Below, piece after piece: positions 7,235-14,833 of a DNA stretch of 27,927 bases; the stretch's first letter is position 1; every line of letters begins with the position of its first letter. The stretch comes from Pseudomonadota bacterium (GTDB lineage: Bacteria; Pseudomonadota; Gammaproteobacteria; Steroidobacterales; Steroidobacteraceae). A model generated the notes under the pieces. It saw only the letters and a list, made by a program, of their open reading frames with translations. It did no database searches and was not told where the DNA came from. The position numbers and the translations under genes were made by a program. The stretch lies in assembly GCA_947454665.1 (NCBI GenBank), contig CANGMU010000004.1, positions 1-27,927 on the forward strand. The letters are read 5' to 3'.

Positions 7235-8245
7235 TTACTCGAACTCGGCCTTGATCGGGCGGCGCATCAGCCCACTGACGAGCTCGCCGGCGTTGGCGCC
7301 CTCGTAGAGGATCTCGTAGAGATCCGCGCAGATCGGCATGTCCACGCCGAGTCGCTTGGCCACGCCATGCAGCGCGAGCGCGGCCTGGTAGCCCTCGACC
7401 ACCTGGCCGATCTCCTGAATCGCAGCCTGCGGCGTGCGGCCCTGCGCGAGCAGCAGGCCGAAGCGGCGGTTGCGCGACTGGTTGTCGGTGCAGGTCAGCA
7501 CCAGGTCACCCAGGCCGGCGAGCCCCATGAAGGTCTCGCGGCGTGCGCCGAGCGCTTCGCCCAGTCGCACGAGTTCATTCAGGCCGCGCGTGATCAGCGC
7601 CATGCGGGCATTCGCGCCGAACTGCAGGCCATCCGACAGGCCCGCGCCGACGGCGATCACGTTCTTCACGGCACCACCGACTTCGACGCCGATGTAATCG
7701 TCCGAGATGTAGGCGCGGAAATTCGGCGAGGAAATGTCGTGCGCGATCTCTTCGGCGAAGGACTCTTCTTGGGAGGCCACGGTGATCGCTGTGGGCAGGT
7801 CTTGGCCCACCTCGCGGGCGAAGGTCGGACCGGAGAGCACGGCGATGTGGACGCTGGCGCCCAGTTCCTGCTGCGCCACCTGGTGCGGCAGCAGCCCCGT
7901 TTCGATCTCGAAGCCCTTGGTCGCCCAGGCGATGCGGCGCACCTCGCCCAGCTGCGGCGCAAGCTGGCGCAGCGTTTCGCGGAAGCCGTGGCTCGGGACG
8001 GCGACGACGACGTAGGCCACGCCGTGGATTGCCTGCGCCAGCGACCCGGCGACATCCAGCGACGCCGGGAAGGGCGCATCGGGCAGATAGCGCGCGTTGC
8101 AGCGGTCGCGGCGCAGGGCCTCGAGCTGCGGTGCATCGCGTCCCCACAGCCGCACCCGGTTGCCGGCGCGCGCGAACTGGATCGCGAGCGCCGTGCCCCA
8201 GGAACCGCTGCCGAGGACGGCGATGGGTGCGGGCGTGTCCCCCAC
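7235..8245 (-). CDS. gpsA: Glycerol-3-phosphate dehydrogenase [NAD(P)+] GpsA
   Basis: This 336-residue protein has the N-terminal dinucleotide fold GSGSWG (12-17), the AVPSH segment, ATKGFE (108-113), LSGPTFAREV, and catalytic Lys194 in VGGAVKNVIAVGAG. The C-terminal helical domain carries NARMALITRGLNE, GLAGLGDLVLTC and SRNRRFG. It reduces dihydroxyacetone phosphate to sn-glycerol-3-phosphate for phospholipid synthesis. Translation starts with GTG at 8245, eight bases after secB, which is the E. coli gene order. The enzyme is complete with no odd changes. It is the last gene of the minus-strand operon and converges on trmL. Confidence 0.96.
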   Translation of the reverse strand: MGDTPAPIAVLGSGSWGTALAIQFARAGNRVRLWGRDAPQLEALRRDRCNARYLPDAPFPASLDVAGSLAQAIHGVAYVVVAVPSHGFRETLRQLAPQLGEVRRIAWATKGFEIETGLLPHQVAQQELGASVHIAVLSGPTFAREVGQDLPTAITVASQEESFAEEIAHDISSPNFRAYISDDYIGVEVGGAVKNVIAVGAGLSDGLQFGANARMALITRGLNELVRLGEALGARRETFMGLAGLGDLVLTCTDNQSRNRRFGLLLAQGRTPQAAIQEIGQVVEGYQAALALHGVAKRLGVDMPICADLYEILYEGANAGELVSGLMRRPIKAEFE

Positions 8246-8253
8246 GGGGTGGA

Positions 8254-8733
8254 TCAGTTCGGCGCGCCTTCCGGCGTCGACGTGGCGCTGGCGAACAGCG
8301 CGTCGAAGTTCACCGGCGGCAGCAGCAGCTGCGGGAAGCCGCCCTGGCTCACCAGCATCGAGATCGCGGCACGCGCATACGGGAACAGCACGCCCGGGGC
8401 GAGGCCGCCGACCGCGCGCTTGATGTCCTCGTCGCTGAGGTTCTGCATCACGAAGGCGCCGGACTGCTTCACTTCGGCGACGAAGTAAGTCTTGTCACCC
8501 TGCTTGGCCGTGACCGTCACCTGCAGCACGACTTCGCGCAGGCCGTCCTCGAGCACGCTCGTTTCCGTCTGCAGGTCGAGGCCGATCTGCGGCGCATAGT
8601 TGCCGTCGACGCGCGGACCCTGCGGCGCTTCGAAGGACGCGTCCTTCAGGTAGACAGCCTGCAGCGACAACACGGGGGCCGAGGTGTCGCCGGCGGCCTG
8701 CGCATCATCGAGGACGGGATTCAGTTCGGTCAT
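8254..8733 (-). CDS. secB: Protein-export chaperone SecB
   Basis: The 159-residue protein is a standard SecB: LSLQAVYLKDASFEAP near the N-terminus, then QIGLDLQTE, LREVVLQVTVTAK, GAFVMQNL and the PGVLFPYARAAISMLVSQGGFPQLLLPPVNFDALF block. SecB is a tetrameric cytoplasmic chaperone that keeps secretory preproteins unfolded and hands them to SecA. It starts with ATG at 8733, overlapping the grxC stop (ATGA), and precedes gpsA by eight bases. The same order occurs in E. coli and many other gammaproteobacteria, which supports co-transcription. Confidence 0.97.
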   Translation of the reverse strand: MTELNPVLDDAQAAGDTSAPVLSLQAVYLKDASFEAPQGPRVDGNYAPQIGLDLQTETSVLEDGLREVVLQVTVTAKQGDKTYFVAEVKQSGAFVMQNLSDEDIKRAVGGLAPGVLFPYARAAISMLVSQGGFPQLLLPPVNFDALFASATSTPEGAPN

Positions 8734-8996
8734 GGAAGCTCCGTAAGCAAAGGGTCAAGCTCGCCCCGGTCGTCCAGGGCTTTCGTGTCGTCGAAGCCGC
8801 CGATGTGGCGGTCACCAATGAAGATCTGCGGCACCGAGGTCCGGCCGCTGCGCGCGCGCATGGCATCGCGTGCGCCGTCCACGGCTTCGATGTCGATTTC
8901 CGTGAAGGCCACGCCCTTGGACTGCAGCAGCGCGCGGGCGCGCTGGCAGTACGGGCACCAGCCCGTCGCGTACATCACGACCTGCGGTGCGCTCAC
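8730..8996 (-). CDS. grxC: Glutaredoxin 3 (GrxC)
   Basis: The 88-residue protein is a classical dithiol glutaredoxin with active site C14-P-Y-C17, the TSVPQIFIGDRHIGGFDD block (cis-proline and glutathione-binding region) and a C-terminal helix. It reduces disulfides and glutathione mixed disulfides in the cytoplasm with glutathione as electron donor. Translation starts at GTG 8996, overlapping the stop of the rhodanese gene as GTGA, and the stop overlaps secB. The gene order rhodanese-grxC-secB-gpsA matches yibN-grxC-secB-gpsA of E. coli. Confidence 0.95.
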   Translation of the reverse strand: MSAPQVVMYATGWCPYCQRARALLQSKGVAFTEIDIEAVDGARDAMRARSGRTSVPQIFIGDRHIGGFDDTKALDDRGELDPLLTELP

Positions 8997-9415
8997 GCCT
9001 TTTCCACCGGCAGGTTTTCGGCGCGCCAGGCGGCCAGGCCGCCCTTGAGGTTGAAGACCTGCGTGAAGCCCTGCGCCTGCAGCTGCCGCACGACCGCACC
9101 GGCGCGCACGCCCTGGTCGCAGTAGACGATGACGTTCTTCTGCTTGAGCTTCTTGAACTGCTCGCCGGCGCCCGCGACCTGGTCCTTGCCGAGCGTTTTG
9201 GCGTTGCGGATGTGCCCGGCGGCAAAGGCCTCGGCGTCACGCACGTCGAAGAGGCTGGCACCCTGGTTCATCAGGCGGATGGCTTCCTGCGGCGAGACAC
9301 CCGCATACGACAAGCCGCGTGAGCGGAATTCGTAGACGGCGACCGCGAGGATCATCAGACCGGCCAGGCCGGCGAGGTAGGGATGGTTGTGCAGGTATTC
9401 GGGCAGGTGTTCCAT
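8993..9415 (-). CDS. Membrane-anchored rhodanese-like protein (YibN type)
   Basis: The protein has 140 residues. A single hydrophobic helix (about 13-28, YLAGLAGLMILAVAVY) anchors it, followed by one rhodanese domain: SPQEAIRLMNQ, SLFDVRDAEAFAAGHIRNA and the active loop VIVYCDQGVRA with Cys99. The layout and position before grxC-secB match E. coli YibN. Rhodanese domains carry sulfur as a cysteine persulfide; the exact role of YibN-type proteins is not settled, although the operon suggests a link with the cell envelope or export. The gene diverges from envC across a 59-base gap. In E. coli gpmI (gpmM) lies between them and is absent here. Confidence 0.9.
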   Translation of the reverse strand: MEHLPEYLHNHPYLAGLAGLMILAVAVYEFRSRGLSYAGVSPQEAIRLMNQGASLFDVRDAEAFAAGHIRNAKTLGKDQVAGAGEQFKKLKQKNVIVYCDQGVRAGAVVRQLQAQGFTQVFNLKGGLAAWRAENLPVEKA

Positions 9416-9417
9416 CC

Positions 9418-9433
9418 GGCCAGTATACCGGCC
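9418..9433 (-). promoter_or_regulatory. Imperfect palindrome with -10 element of the yibN-grxC-secB-gpsA operon
   Basis: GGCC-AGTATACC-GGCC is palindromic except for one mismatched pair. Read on the minus strand it contains TATACT (9427-9422), six bases before the start codon of the rhodanese gene. That spacing puts the transcription start at or next to the ATG. No good -35 was found. The symmetry may also bind a regulator. Confidence 0.35.
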
Positions 9434-9458
9434 CCGCGCGACGGGCAGTCGTCACGGT

Positions 9459-9464
9459 TACACT
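9459..9464 (+). promoter_or_regulatory. Possible -10 element of envC-ctpA-dedA
   Basis: TACACT lies ten bases before the envC ATG, in the gap shared with the divergent rhodanese operon. No Shine-Dalgarno sequence and no clear -35 are visible. A leader of a few bases would result. Confidence 0.28.
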
Positions 9465-9474
9465 GCGTGCCGAC

Positions 9475-10626
9475 ATGCGCGGAACCTTCCTGTTGCTTTC
9501 GCTGACGCTGGTCGCCGGCGCCGTGTTCGCGGCCGACGCGCCGGACCGCCGTCGCACCGAGGCCGATCTCAAGGCCATCGCCGCGCAGATCGAGAAGGTC
9601 CGCCAGCAGGCGAGCCGCGATGCCGTCGAGCGCGACCGCCTCAGCAAGGAACTCAAGTCCGCCGAACAGTCGGTGGCCAGTGTACGCGGCAAGCTCTCGC
9701 AGACCCGGGCCCAGCGCGCCGAGCGGGCGGCCGAGCGCTCGAAGCTGGACACCGAACGGCGCGGCCGAGAGTCGGCCTTGCTGCGCGCCCGCGCCGGCTT
9801 GGGCGACCAGATCCGTGCGGCCTATGTGCTCCATGACGGCGGGCCGGTGAAGCTCTTGCTCAACGCGCAGGATCCGGCGGCCATCGGTCGCCTGATGACC
9901 TATTACGGTTACGTCGGCCGGATGCGCGCGGCTGAAATCGCCGGCATCAATGACAATATCCACAAGATTTCCGAGCTTCGCGGCAAGATCGAGTCCGAAG
10001 ACCGCCAGCTGGCGGGCCTGGAATCGGCCCAGCAGCAGCAGGTCGGCGACCTTGAACAGGCGCGCAGCACGCGCGGCAAGGTGCTGGCGAATCTCGAGAA
10101 GGAAGCCCAGGACCGCAAAGCTTCCCTGGCCCGTCTGCAGCGCCAGCAGGCCGCGCTCGAGAAACTGCTGAAGGACCTGGACCGTGCGCTGGAGAAATTC
10201 CCGGTCGACGCCAAGGGCGCCTTTGCCAAGCTGCAGGGCCAGCTCGCCTGGCCCGTCGAGGGCAAGCTGACCGCCCGCTTTGGCGAGACGCGGGCGGGCG
10301 GCGTGAAGTGGAACGGCGTCGTGGTCGCCGCCGCCCATGGTGCGCCGGTGCGGGCCGTCTACCACGGTCGCGTGGTCTATGCGGACTGGCTGCCGGGCCT
10401 TGGCCAGCTGCTCATCATCGACCATGGCGATGGTTATCTCAGCCTCTATGGCCACAACGACCGCCTGCTGAAGTCCGCCGGCGCCGACGTGAAGGCGGGC
10501 GACACGGTCGCCGCCGCAGGCGACAGCGGTGGTCGCGCGCAGGACGAGCTGTATTTCGAAATCCGCCGCGGTGGCAAGCCCGTCGATCCGAAGCCCTGGT
10601 TCAAGAACGGCGCGCCGCCGCCATGA
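9475..10626 (+). CDS. envC: Murein hydrolase activator EnvC
   Basis: This 383-residue protein starts with a signal peptide (MRGTFLLLSLTLVAGAVFAA). An in-frame ATG 156 bases upstream would hide it inside a longer arginine-rich segment. Residues 25-250 are mostly coiled coil rich in Lys, Arg, Gln and Glu. Residues from about 256 form a LytM/M23 domain (WPVEGKLTARFGETR, then SLYGHNDRLL, and LYFEIRRGGKPVDPKPWF). As in E. coli EnvC, the zinc-binding HxH is replaced (LYFEI), so it should be non-catalytic. EnvC is recruited by FtsEX and activates the AmiA and AmiB amidases for septal peptidoglycan splitting. Its TGA overlaps the ctpA start. Confidence 0.92.
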   Translation: MRGTFLLLSLTLVAGAVFAADAPDRRRTEADLKAIAAQIEKVRQQASRDAVERDRLSKELKSAEQSVASVRGKLSQTRAQRAERAAERSKLDTERRGRESALLRARAGLGDQIRAAYVLHDGGPVKLLLNAQDPAAIGRLMTYYGYVGRMRAAEIAGINDNIHKISELRGKIESEDRQLAGLESAQQQQVGDLEQARSTRGKVLANLEKEAQDRKASLARLQRQQAALEKLLKDLDRALEKFPVDAKGAFAKLQGQLAWPVEGKLTARFGETRAGGVKWNGVVVAAAHGAPVRAVYHGRVVYADWLPGLGQLLIIDHGDGYLSLYGHNDRLLKSAGADVKAGDTVAAAGDSGGRAQDELYFEIRRGGKPVDPKPWFKNGAPPP

Positions 10627-11846
10627 ATGCACCTCGTGTCTGGCCTGTCCTGGCGGCGGGCGTTGCGGTCGGGCTGGCGCTGGGTCTTGCCGCCAGCAAC
10701 GTCCTGCATCGCCGTGCGGATGCGTCGGCGTCGCTGCTGCCGGCCTTGCCCACCGCCGGCTCACGACTGCTGGCCGAGGTGATGCAGCGAGTCGGCGCCG
10801 AGTACGTGGACGATGTGCCGGCCGACAAGCTGCTCGACAACGCCGTGCGGGGCCTGGTCGGTGCGCTCGATTCGCACTCGCAGTTCCTCGATGCCGATGA
10901 ATATCGCGAGCTGCGGGAGGAAACCGCCGGCAGTTATCCGGGCATCGGCATCGAGGTCGTGGCGACGCCGCGCGGCATCGAAGTGCGGCAGCCGATCGAG
11001 GGCTCGCCGGCCGCGGCGGCCGGTCTGCGCATGGGCGATGTGATCGTCGCGATCGACGGCCAGGACGTGAAGGCCGATGCCGTCGAGAAGGCCATCGCGG
11101 ACCTGCGCGGCCCGGCAGGGTCGACGGTGCATATCACGATCCGTCGCGAGGGGCTGGCGGCGCCGCTGGACTTCGAGATCCGCCGCGCCCAGGTGGCCGT
11201 GCACAGCGTCACGCAGCAACTGCTCGAGCCGGGCATCGGTTTCCTGCGCCTCTCGGCCTTCAACGACACGACGGCCGGTGACGTGGGCGATGCGCTGGCG
11301 GACCTGGTCCGCCAGTCGGGTCGACCGCTTGCGGGGCTTGTCATCGACCTGCGCAACAACCCCGGCGGGCTGCTCGACTCCGCCGTCGAGATTGCCGACG
11401 ACTTCCTCGAGCGCGGCAATATCGTCTCGGGTGATGGCCGGACCGGCGACGCGCGCTTCCGCCGCGATGCGCAGGCGGGCGACCTGCTGGCCGGCGCGCC
11501 GATCGTCGTCATCGTGAACGGCAACTCCGCGTCGGCGGCGGAAATCCTCGCCGGCGCCCTGAAGGACAACCATCGCGCGCAGCTCGTGGGCCGCCGCAGT
11601 TACGGCAAGGGCTCCGTGCAGACGGTCATGCCGCTGTCCGAAGGCCGCGCGCTGAAGCTCACGACCTCTCGATACTTCACGCCCTCGGGCGCTTCGATCA
11701 ACGAGGTCGGTATCCAGCCCGACGTCGTGCTCGAAGGCGAAGAATCCCTGCCGGCGCCGCTCGACGCGGGCACTGGCCCGCGTACCCTCGCGCAGCGCGA
11801 TGCCCCCGTGCAGATCGCGCTCGAACTCCTGCACAAAGGAAGCTGA
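10623..11846 (+). CDS. ctpA: Carboxy-terminal processing protease, S41 family (CtpA)
   Basis: The protein has 407 residues, starting at ATG 10623 in an ATGA overlap with envC. A longer frame exists upstream but lies within envC. An uncleaved or cleavable hydrophobic segment covers about 8-24. A PDZ domain lies at about 103-180 (GSYPGIGIEV, MGDVIVAIDG), followed by the S41 core. RNNPGG, then NSASAAEILAGAL with nucleophile Ser304 and YGKGSVQT with Lys329, form the Ser-Lys dyad; the spacing of 25 equals that of E. coli Prc. The protease probably acts in the periplasm on C-termini of proteins, including peptidoglycan enzymes. The envC-ctpA pairing is widespread in gammaproteobacteria and fits a role in cell-wall turnover. 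Confidence 0.94.
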   Translation: MNAPRVWPVLAAGVAVGLALGLAASNVLHRRADASASLLPALPTAGSRLLAEVMQRVGAEYVDDVPADKLLDNAVRGLVGALDSHSQFLDADEYRELREETAGSYPGIGIEVVATPRGIEVRQPIEGSPAAAAGLRMGDVIVAIDGQDVKADAVEKAIADLRGPAGSTVHITIRREGLAAPLDFEIRRAQVAVHSVTQQLLEPGIGFLRLSAFNDTTAGDVGDALADLVRQSGRPLAGLVIDLRNNPGGLLDSAVEIADDFLERGNIVSGDGRTGDARFRRDAQAGDLLAGAPIVVIVNGNSASAAEILAGALKDNHRAQLVGRRSYGKGSVQTVMPLSEGRALKLTTSRYFTPSGASINEVGIQPDVVLEGEESLPAPLDAGTGPRTLAQRDAPVQIALELLHKGS

Positions 11847-11850
11847 AACC

Positions 11851-12507
11851 GTGGAACTGCTGCATTGGTTCATCGACGTCGTCCTGCACCTGGACCGCCA
11901 CCTCGTCGAGCTGCTCGCGCAGTACGGCAGCTTCATCCACGTGATCCTGTTCTGCGTGATCTTCGCGGAGACGGGACTGGTGGTGACGCCCTTCCTGCCG
12001 GGTGATTCGCTGCTCTTCGCGCTGGGTGCGATGGCCGCGATCGACACCACCGGCACGCTGTCCGCACCGGGCCTGTGGCTGGCGCTGTCGATCGCCGCGA
12101 TCCTCGGCAACACGACGAACTACTACATCGGGCGCTTCATCGGCCAGAAGGCCTTCAGCGGACGGTATCGCCTGATCAACGTCGATTACCTGCGCCGCAC
12201 GGAAGGCTGGTTCGAGCGCCACGGCCCCGCGACCATCGTGCTGTCGCGCTTCGCGCCGATCGTGCGCACCTTCGCGCCCTTCGTCGCGGGCATTGGCCAC
12301 ATGCCGCGCACGCGCTTCATCGGCTACACCGTGATCGGTGGCGTGAGCTGGGTGGGCCTGTTCATCTGGGGTGGCTACCTGTTCGGCAACCTGCCGGTGA
12401 TCCGCGGGAATTTCGGACTGGTGACGATCGGCATCATCTTCGTCTCGATGATGCCGATGGTCGTGATGGCGCTGAAGGACCGCGCGGCGCGGAAGGCCGC
12501 GCGCTAG
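11851..12507 (+). CDS. dedA: DedA family membrane protein (DedA)
   Basis: The 218-residue protein starts at GTG 11851, ten bases after an AAAGGA ribosome-binding site and four after the ctpA stop. It closely follows E. coli DedA (219 aa), with FAETGLVVTPFLPGDSLLFALGA (re-entrant loop region), NYYIGRFIGQKAF, RFAPIVRTFAPFVAGIGHM and a closing helix before a basic tail. DedA/VTT proteins are polytopic inner-membrane proteins. Several are linked to undecaprenyl phosphate or phospholipid flipping and to pH homeostasis. The conserved Glu and Arg residues of the family are present. It is probably co-transcribed with envC and ctpA. Confidence 0.93.
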   Translation: MELLHWFIDVVLHLDRHLVELLAQYGSFIHVILFCVIFAETGLVVTPFLPGDSLLFALGAMAAIDTTGTLSAPGLWLALSIAAILGNTTNYYIGRFIGQKAFSGRYRLINVDYLRRTEGWFERHGPATIVLSRFAPIVRTFAPFVAGIGHMPRTRFIGYTVIGGVSWVGLFIWGGYLFGNLPVIRGNFGLVTIGIIFVSMMPMVVMALKDRAARKAAR

Positions 12508-12511
12508 GCGG

Positions 12512-12898
12512 TCAGCCAGCCAGGCCGCGCACCGCCGCGACGAGCGTGCCGACCACCAGTACGGTGTTCGCGATCATCGTCAGCATGAAGCCGGGACCAC
12601 GCGACTTCGGGTCACGCACGTAGCCGACGAAATACAGCGTGCGGCCGACGAGGTAGACGGCGCCCAGCCCGGCCGCCCAGGTGGCGCTGACCTGCTGCGC
12701 GAACAGGAACACGGCCGGCAGGAAGATGATCAGCTGTTCCAGCGTGTTCATCTGGCCGCGGAAATAGCGTTCGAACATCTCGTTGCCCGCTGTGGCCGGT
12801 GCGGGGCAGTGGTACTTGTACCGGGCGCGGCCCACGGCGATGCCGAAGACCATGAACTGCAGCAGGGCGAGCGACACGACGATCAGGACGTAGGGCAT
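12512..12898 (-). CDS. MAPEG family membrane protein
   Basis: The protein has 128 residues and four hydrophobic helices. Its MAPEG features include GRARYKYHCPAP near the first loop, NEMFERYFRGQMNTLEQLIIFLPAVFLFA (the glutathione-site helix of this superfamily), and LVGRTLYFVGYVRDP. MAPEG proteins are glutathione- or eicosanoid-handling membrane enzymes in animals, and bacterial members are mostly uncharacterised glutathione transferase-like proteins. The start at 12898 has GGAG eight bases upstream; an in-frame ATG at 12952 would cross into the divergent gene. It converges on dedA with four bases between stops. Confidence 0.85.
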   Translation of the reverse strand: MPYVLIVVSLALLQFMVFGIAVGRARYKYHCPAPATAGNEMFERYFRGQMNTLEQLIIFLPAVFLFAQQVSATWAAGLGAVYLVGRTLYFVGYVRDPKSRGPGFMLTMIANTVLVVGTLVAAVRGLAG

Positions 12899-12946
12899 GA
12901 GGCGGACTCCAGTTTCGGGTTGGCCGATGATGGCAGAATGTCGGCC

Positions 12947-13327
12947 ATGCAAAACGCCCCGTACGCGAGGCCGCCGGCCGGCCTGAACCTCAACAGCTTC
13001 CTGCTGCGCATCGCCCTGTCATCGCTCGGCCTGTGGTTCGCCACCGGCCTCATCGACGGGCTGCACATCGACGGCCCGCTGACCCTCGTGATGGCGGCGC
13101 TGTTGCTGGGGGTCTGCAATGCCGTCGTCCGGCCGCTGCTCATCCTGCTGACCCTGCCGGCGACCATGCTGTCGCTCGGCCTGTTCCTGCTGGTGATCAA
13201 CGCCATCGTGCTGTGGCTGGTGTCGGCGCTGCTGCCGGGCTTCACGATCGCCGGCTTCTGGTCGGCCTTCTTCGGTGCGATCGTCGTGGGGCTGACCGGC
13301 TGGATTGGCTCTTTGCTGTTCAAATAA
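12947..13327 (+). CDS. Small four-helix membrane protein, phage_holin_4_2 (PF04020, YvlD) type
   Basis: This protein of 126 residues has four predicted membrane helices separated by short loops. It includes LIDGLHIDGPLTLVMAALLL, VCNAVVRPLLILLTLPATML, LFLLVINAIVLWLVSALLPGF and FWSAFFGAIVVGLTGWIGSLL. The N-A-x-x-RPLL pattern and the helix spacing match the PF04020 family, named after holins but found in many bacterial chromosomes without any phage. Its function is unknown. ATG 12938 is in frame and equally possible; neither start has a clear Shine-Dalgarno sequence, and CAGAAT (12934-12939) could be a -10 element seven bases before 12947. It lies divergent to the MAPEG gene. Confidence 0.8.
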   Translation: MQNAPYARPPAGLNLNSFLLRIALSSLGLWFATGLIDGLHIDGPLTLVMAALLLGVCNAVVRPLLILLTLPATMLSLGLFLLVINAIVLWLVSALLPGFTIAGFWSAFFGAIVVGLTGWIGSLLFK

Positions 13328-13347
13328 GCCGATCTGAGCGGCTTATT
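13323..13347. terminator. Bidirectional hairpin containing both stop codons
   Basis: AATAAGCCG (13323-13331) and CGGCTTATT (13339-13347) pair perfectly over nine bases around a seven-base loop. The TAA stop of the plus-strand gene (13325-13327) and that of the minus-strand transporter gene (13343-13345) lie at mirror positions in the two arms. Transcripts from either side would form the same hairpin. There is no long U run, so termination strength is uncertain. Confidence 0.6.
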
Positions 13348-14833
13348 GATCCGTATTTGACTCAGTACGCCGTATCCAGGGCACGGCGGCGAGCAGCAGC
13401 ACCGCGGCGACGGCGCCGAACAGCACGATGCGCAGGTACTGGCCTGGCATCGCATCGACCCGGCTGGCGTCAAAGTCGCCGGCGATCAGGCTGGCCAGCA
13501 GGTTGCCCAGCGAGATGCTGGCGTACCACAGGCCCATGCCCTGGCCCGTGAAGCGCGCGGGCAGCAGCTTCGTGGTGGCGCTCATGCCGACGGGGCTCAG
13601 TGCCAGCTCACCCCAGGTGTGCAGCAGGTAGGCGGCGATCAGCCAGCCGGGGCCGGCCAGGCCGCCCGCCGCGACCAGCCGCGCACCGGCCGCCATCACC
13701 ACGAAGCCGGCGGCCATGCCCGCCAGGCCCAGCACGAACTTCAGGCCCGTCGAGAGGTCCCGCCCGCGCGCGCCCAGCGTCGTCCAGAGCGCCGAGAAGA
13801 CCGGTGCAAAGACGATGATGAAACTGGCGTTCAGCATCTGGAACCAGCCGGTCGGCACCTCGAAGCTGCCGACGTGGCGATCGGTGAAGCGCTCGGCGAA
13901 TAGCGTCATCGATGAACCGGCCTGCTCGAAGCCGGACCAGAACACGACGCTCGCCAGGAACAGGATGCCGAGCACGCCGACACGGCGGCGCTGTGCGGCA
14001 TCCAGCCCGGCGAAGCCCAGCAGGTAGGCGAAGAACCCGAGGACCAGCGCGAGGATCACCCAGATGGCATGACCGCGCAGCGCGACGGGGGCCACGGCGA
14101 TGAACCCGGAGGCGAAGCCGACGACAACGAGTGCGACTGCGGCCAGCGCCAGCAGCAGCCGGCGCCGGTCCCGCAGGTGACCCGCGGCGCCGTCGACGTG
14201 TGAGGCCGGGTGCAGCCCGGCTTCGCCCAGCCGCCGGCGCGTGATGGCATACCCCACCAGCCCCAGCGCCATGCCGATCGCGGCGGCGAGAAAGCCCAGG
14301 TGCCAGCCATATCGCTGCGCCAGCCAGGCTGTGGCAAAGGGCCCGAGCATCGCGCCCAGGTTGATGCCCATGTAGAACACGGTGAATCCCGCGTCGCGTC
14401 GTGCACCGCCTTCCGGATACAGCGCGGCCACCAGCGTGGCGATGTTCGGCTTCAGCAGGCCCGTGCCCAGCACGATCACGAACAGCCCGCCGCAGAACAG
14501 GCCGAGGGAGTCCGCCAGCGCCAGCAGCAGGTGGCCCAGCGTGATGAGCGCGCCGCCCCACAACACGGCGCGCTGGCTGCCGACCAGGCGGTCGGCGATC
14601 CAGCCGCCGGGCAGGCTGGCGATGTAGACGCCGGCCGCATACAGCCCGTAGATCGCAGTGGCGGTGGCGTCGTCGAGGCCGAAGCCCCCGCGGGCCACGG
14701 CGTCGACGAGGAAGAGCACAAGCAGCGCCCGCATGCCGTAGTAGCTGAACCGCTCCCACAGCTCGGTGAAGAACAACGTCGACAGGGCGCGCGGATGGCC
14801 GAAGAAACCGCGCGGCGCCCCGTCAGCCTGCAT
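13343..14833 (-). CDS. Proton-dependent oligopeptide transporter (POT/PTR2 family)
   Basis: The 496-residue polytopic protein has the POT signature at its N-terminus: E24-L-W-E27-R28 in FTELWERFSYYGMRALLVLFL. It also has GGWIADRLVGSQRAVLWGG, the KPNIATLVAALY segment, and FYMGINLGAMLGPF (PTR2 signature). The ExxER motif couples peptide uptake to protons in this MFS subfamily. The C-terminal half has NASFIIVFAPVFSALW and GELALSPVGMSATTKLLPARFTGQGMG, also typical. It should import di- or tripeptides. Its ATG overlaps the tatC stop by one base (TGATG), an unusual partner for a tat operon. Confidence 0.92.
   Translation of the reverse strand: MQADGAPRGFFGHPRALSTLFFTELWERFSYYGMRALLVLFLVDAVARGGFGLDDATATAIYGLYAAGVYIASLPGGWIADRLVGSQRAVLWGGALITLGHLLLALADSLGLFCGGLFVIVLGTGLLKPNIATLVAALYPEGGARRDAGFTVFYMGINLGAMLGPFATAWLAQRYGWHLGFLAAAIGMALGLVGYAITRRRLGEAGLHPASHVDGAAGHLRDRRRLLLALAAVALVVVGFASGFIAVAPVALRGHAIWVILALVLGFFAYLLGFAGLDAAQRRRVGVLGILFLASVVFWSGFEQAGSSMTLFAERFTDRHVGSFEVPTGWFQMLNASFIIVFAPVFSALWTTLGARGRDLSTGLKFVLGLAGMAAGFVVMAAGARLVAAGGLAGPGWLIAAYLLHTWGELALSPVGMSATTKLLPARFTGQGMGLWYASISLGNLLASLIAGDFDASRVDAMPGQYLRIVLFGAVAAVLLLAAVPWIRRTESNTDQ

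Noticed and set aside
9475..10626. Loss of zinc ligands in EnvC as a new observation
   Set aside because: A degenerate, non-catalytic LytM domain is the normal state of EnvC activators.
9355..10764. A 469-codon open frame on the minus strand opposite envC
   Set aside because: It is the antisense shadow of envC and the start of ctpA; it has no recognisable domain and overlaps the rhodanese gene.
12487..12502. Hairpin GCGCGG-AAGG-CCGCGC at the end of dedA as a terminator
   Set aside because: It lies inside the coding sequence of the C-terminal Arg/Ala tail and has no U run.
12947..13327. Holin-named protein as evidence of a prophage
   Set aside because: The PF04020-type family is common in bacterial chromosomes, and no integrase, lysin, structural gene or attachment repeat lies nearby.
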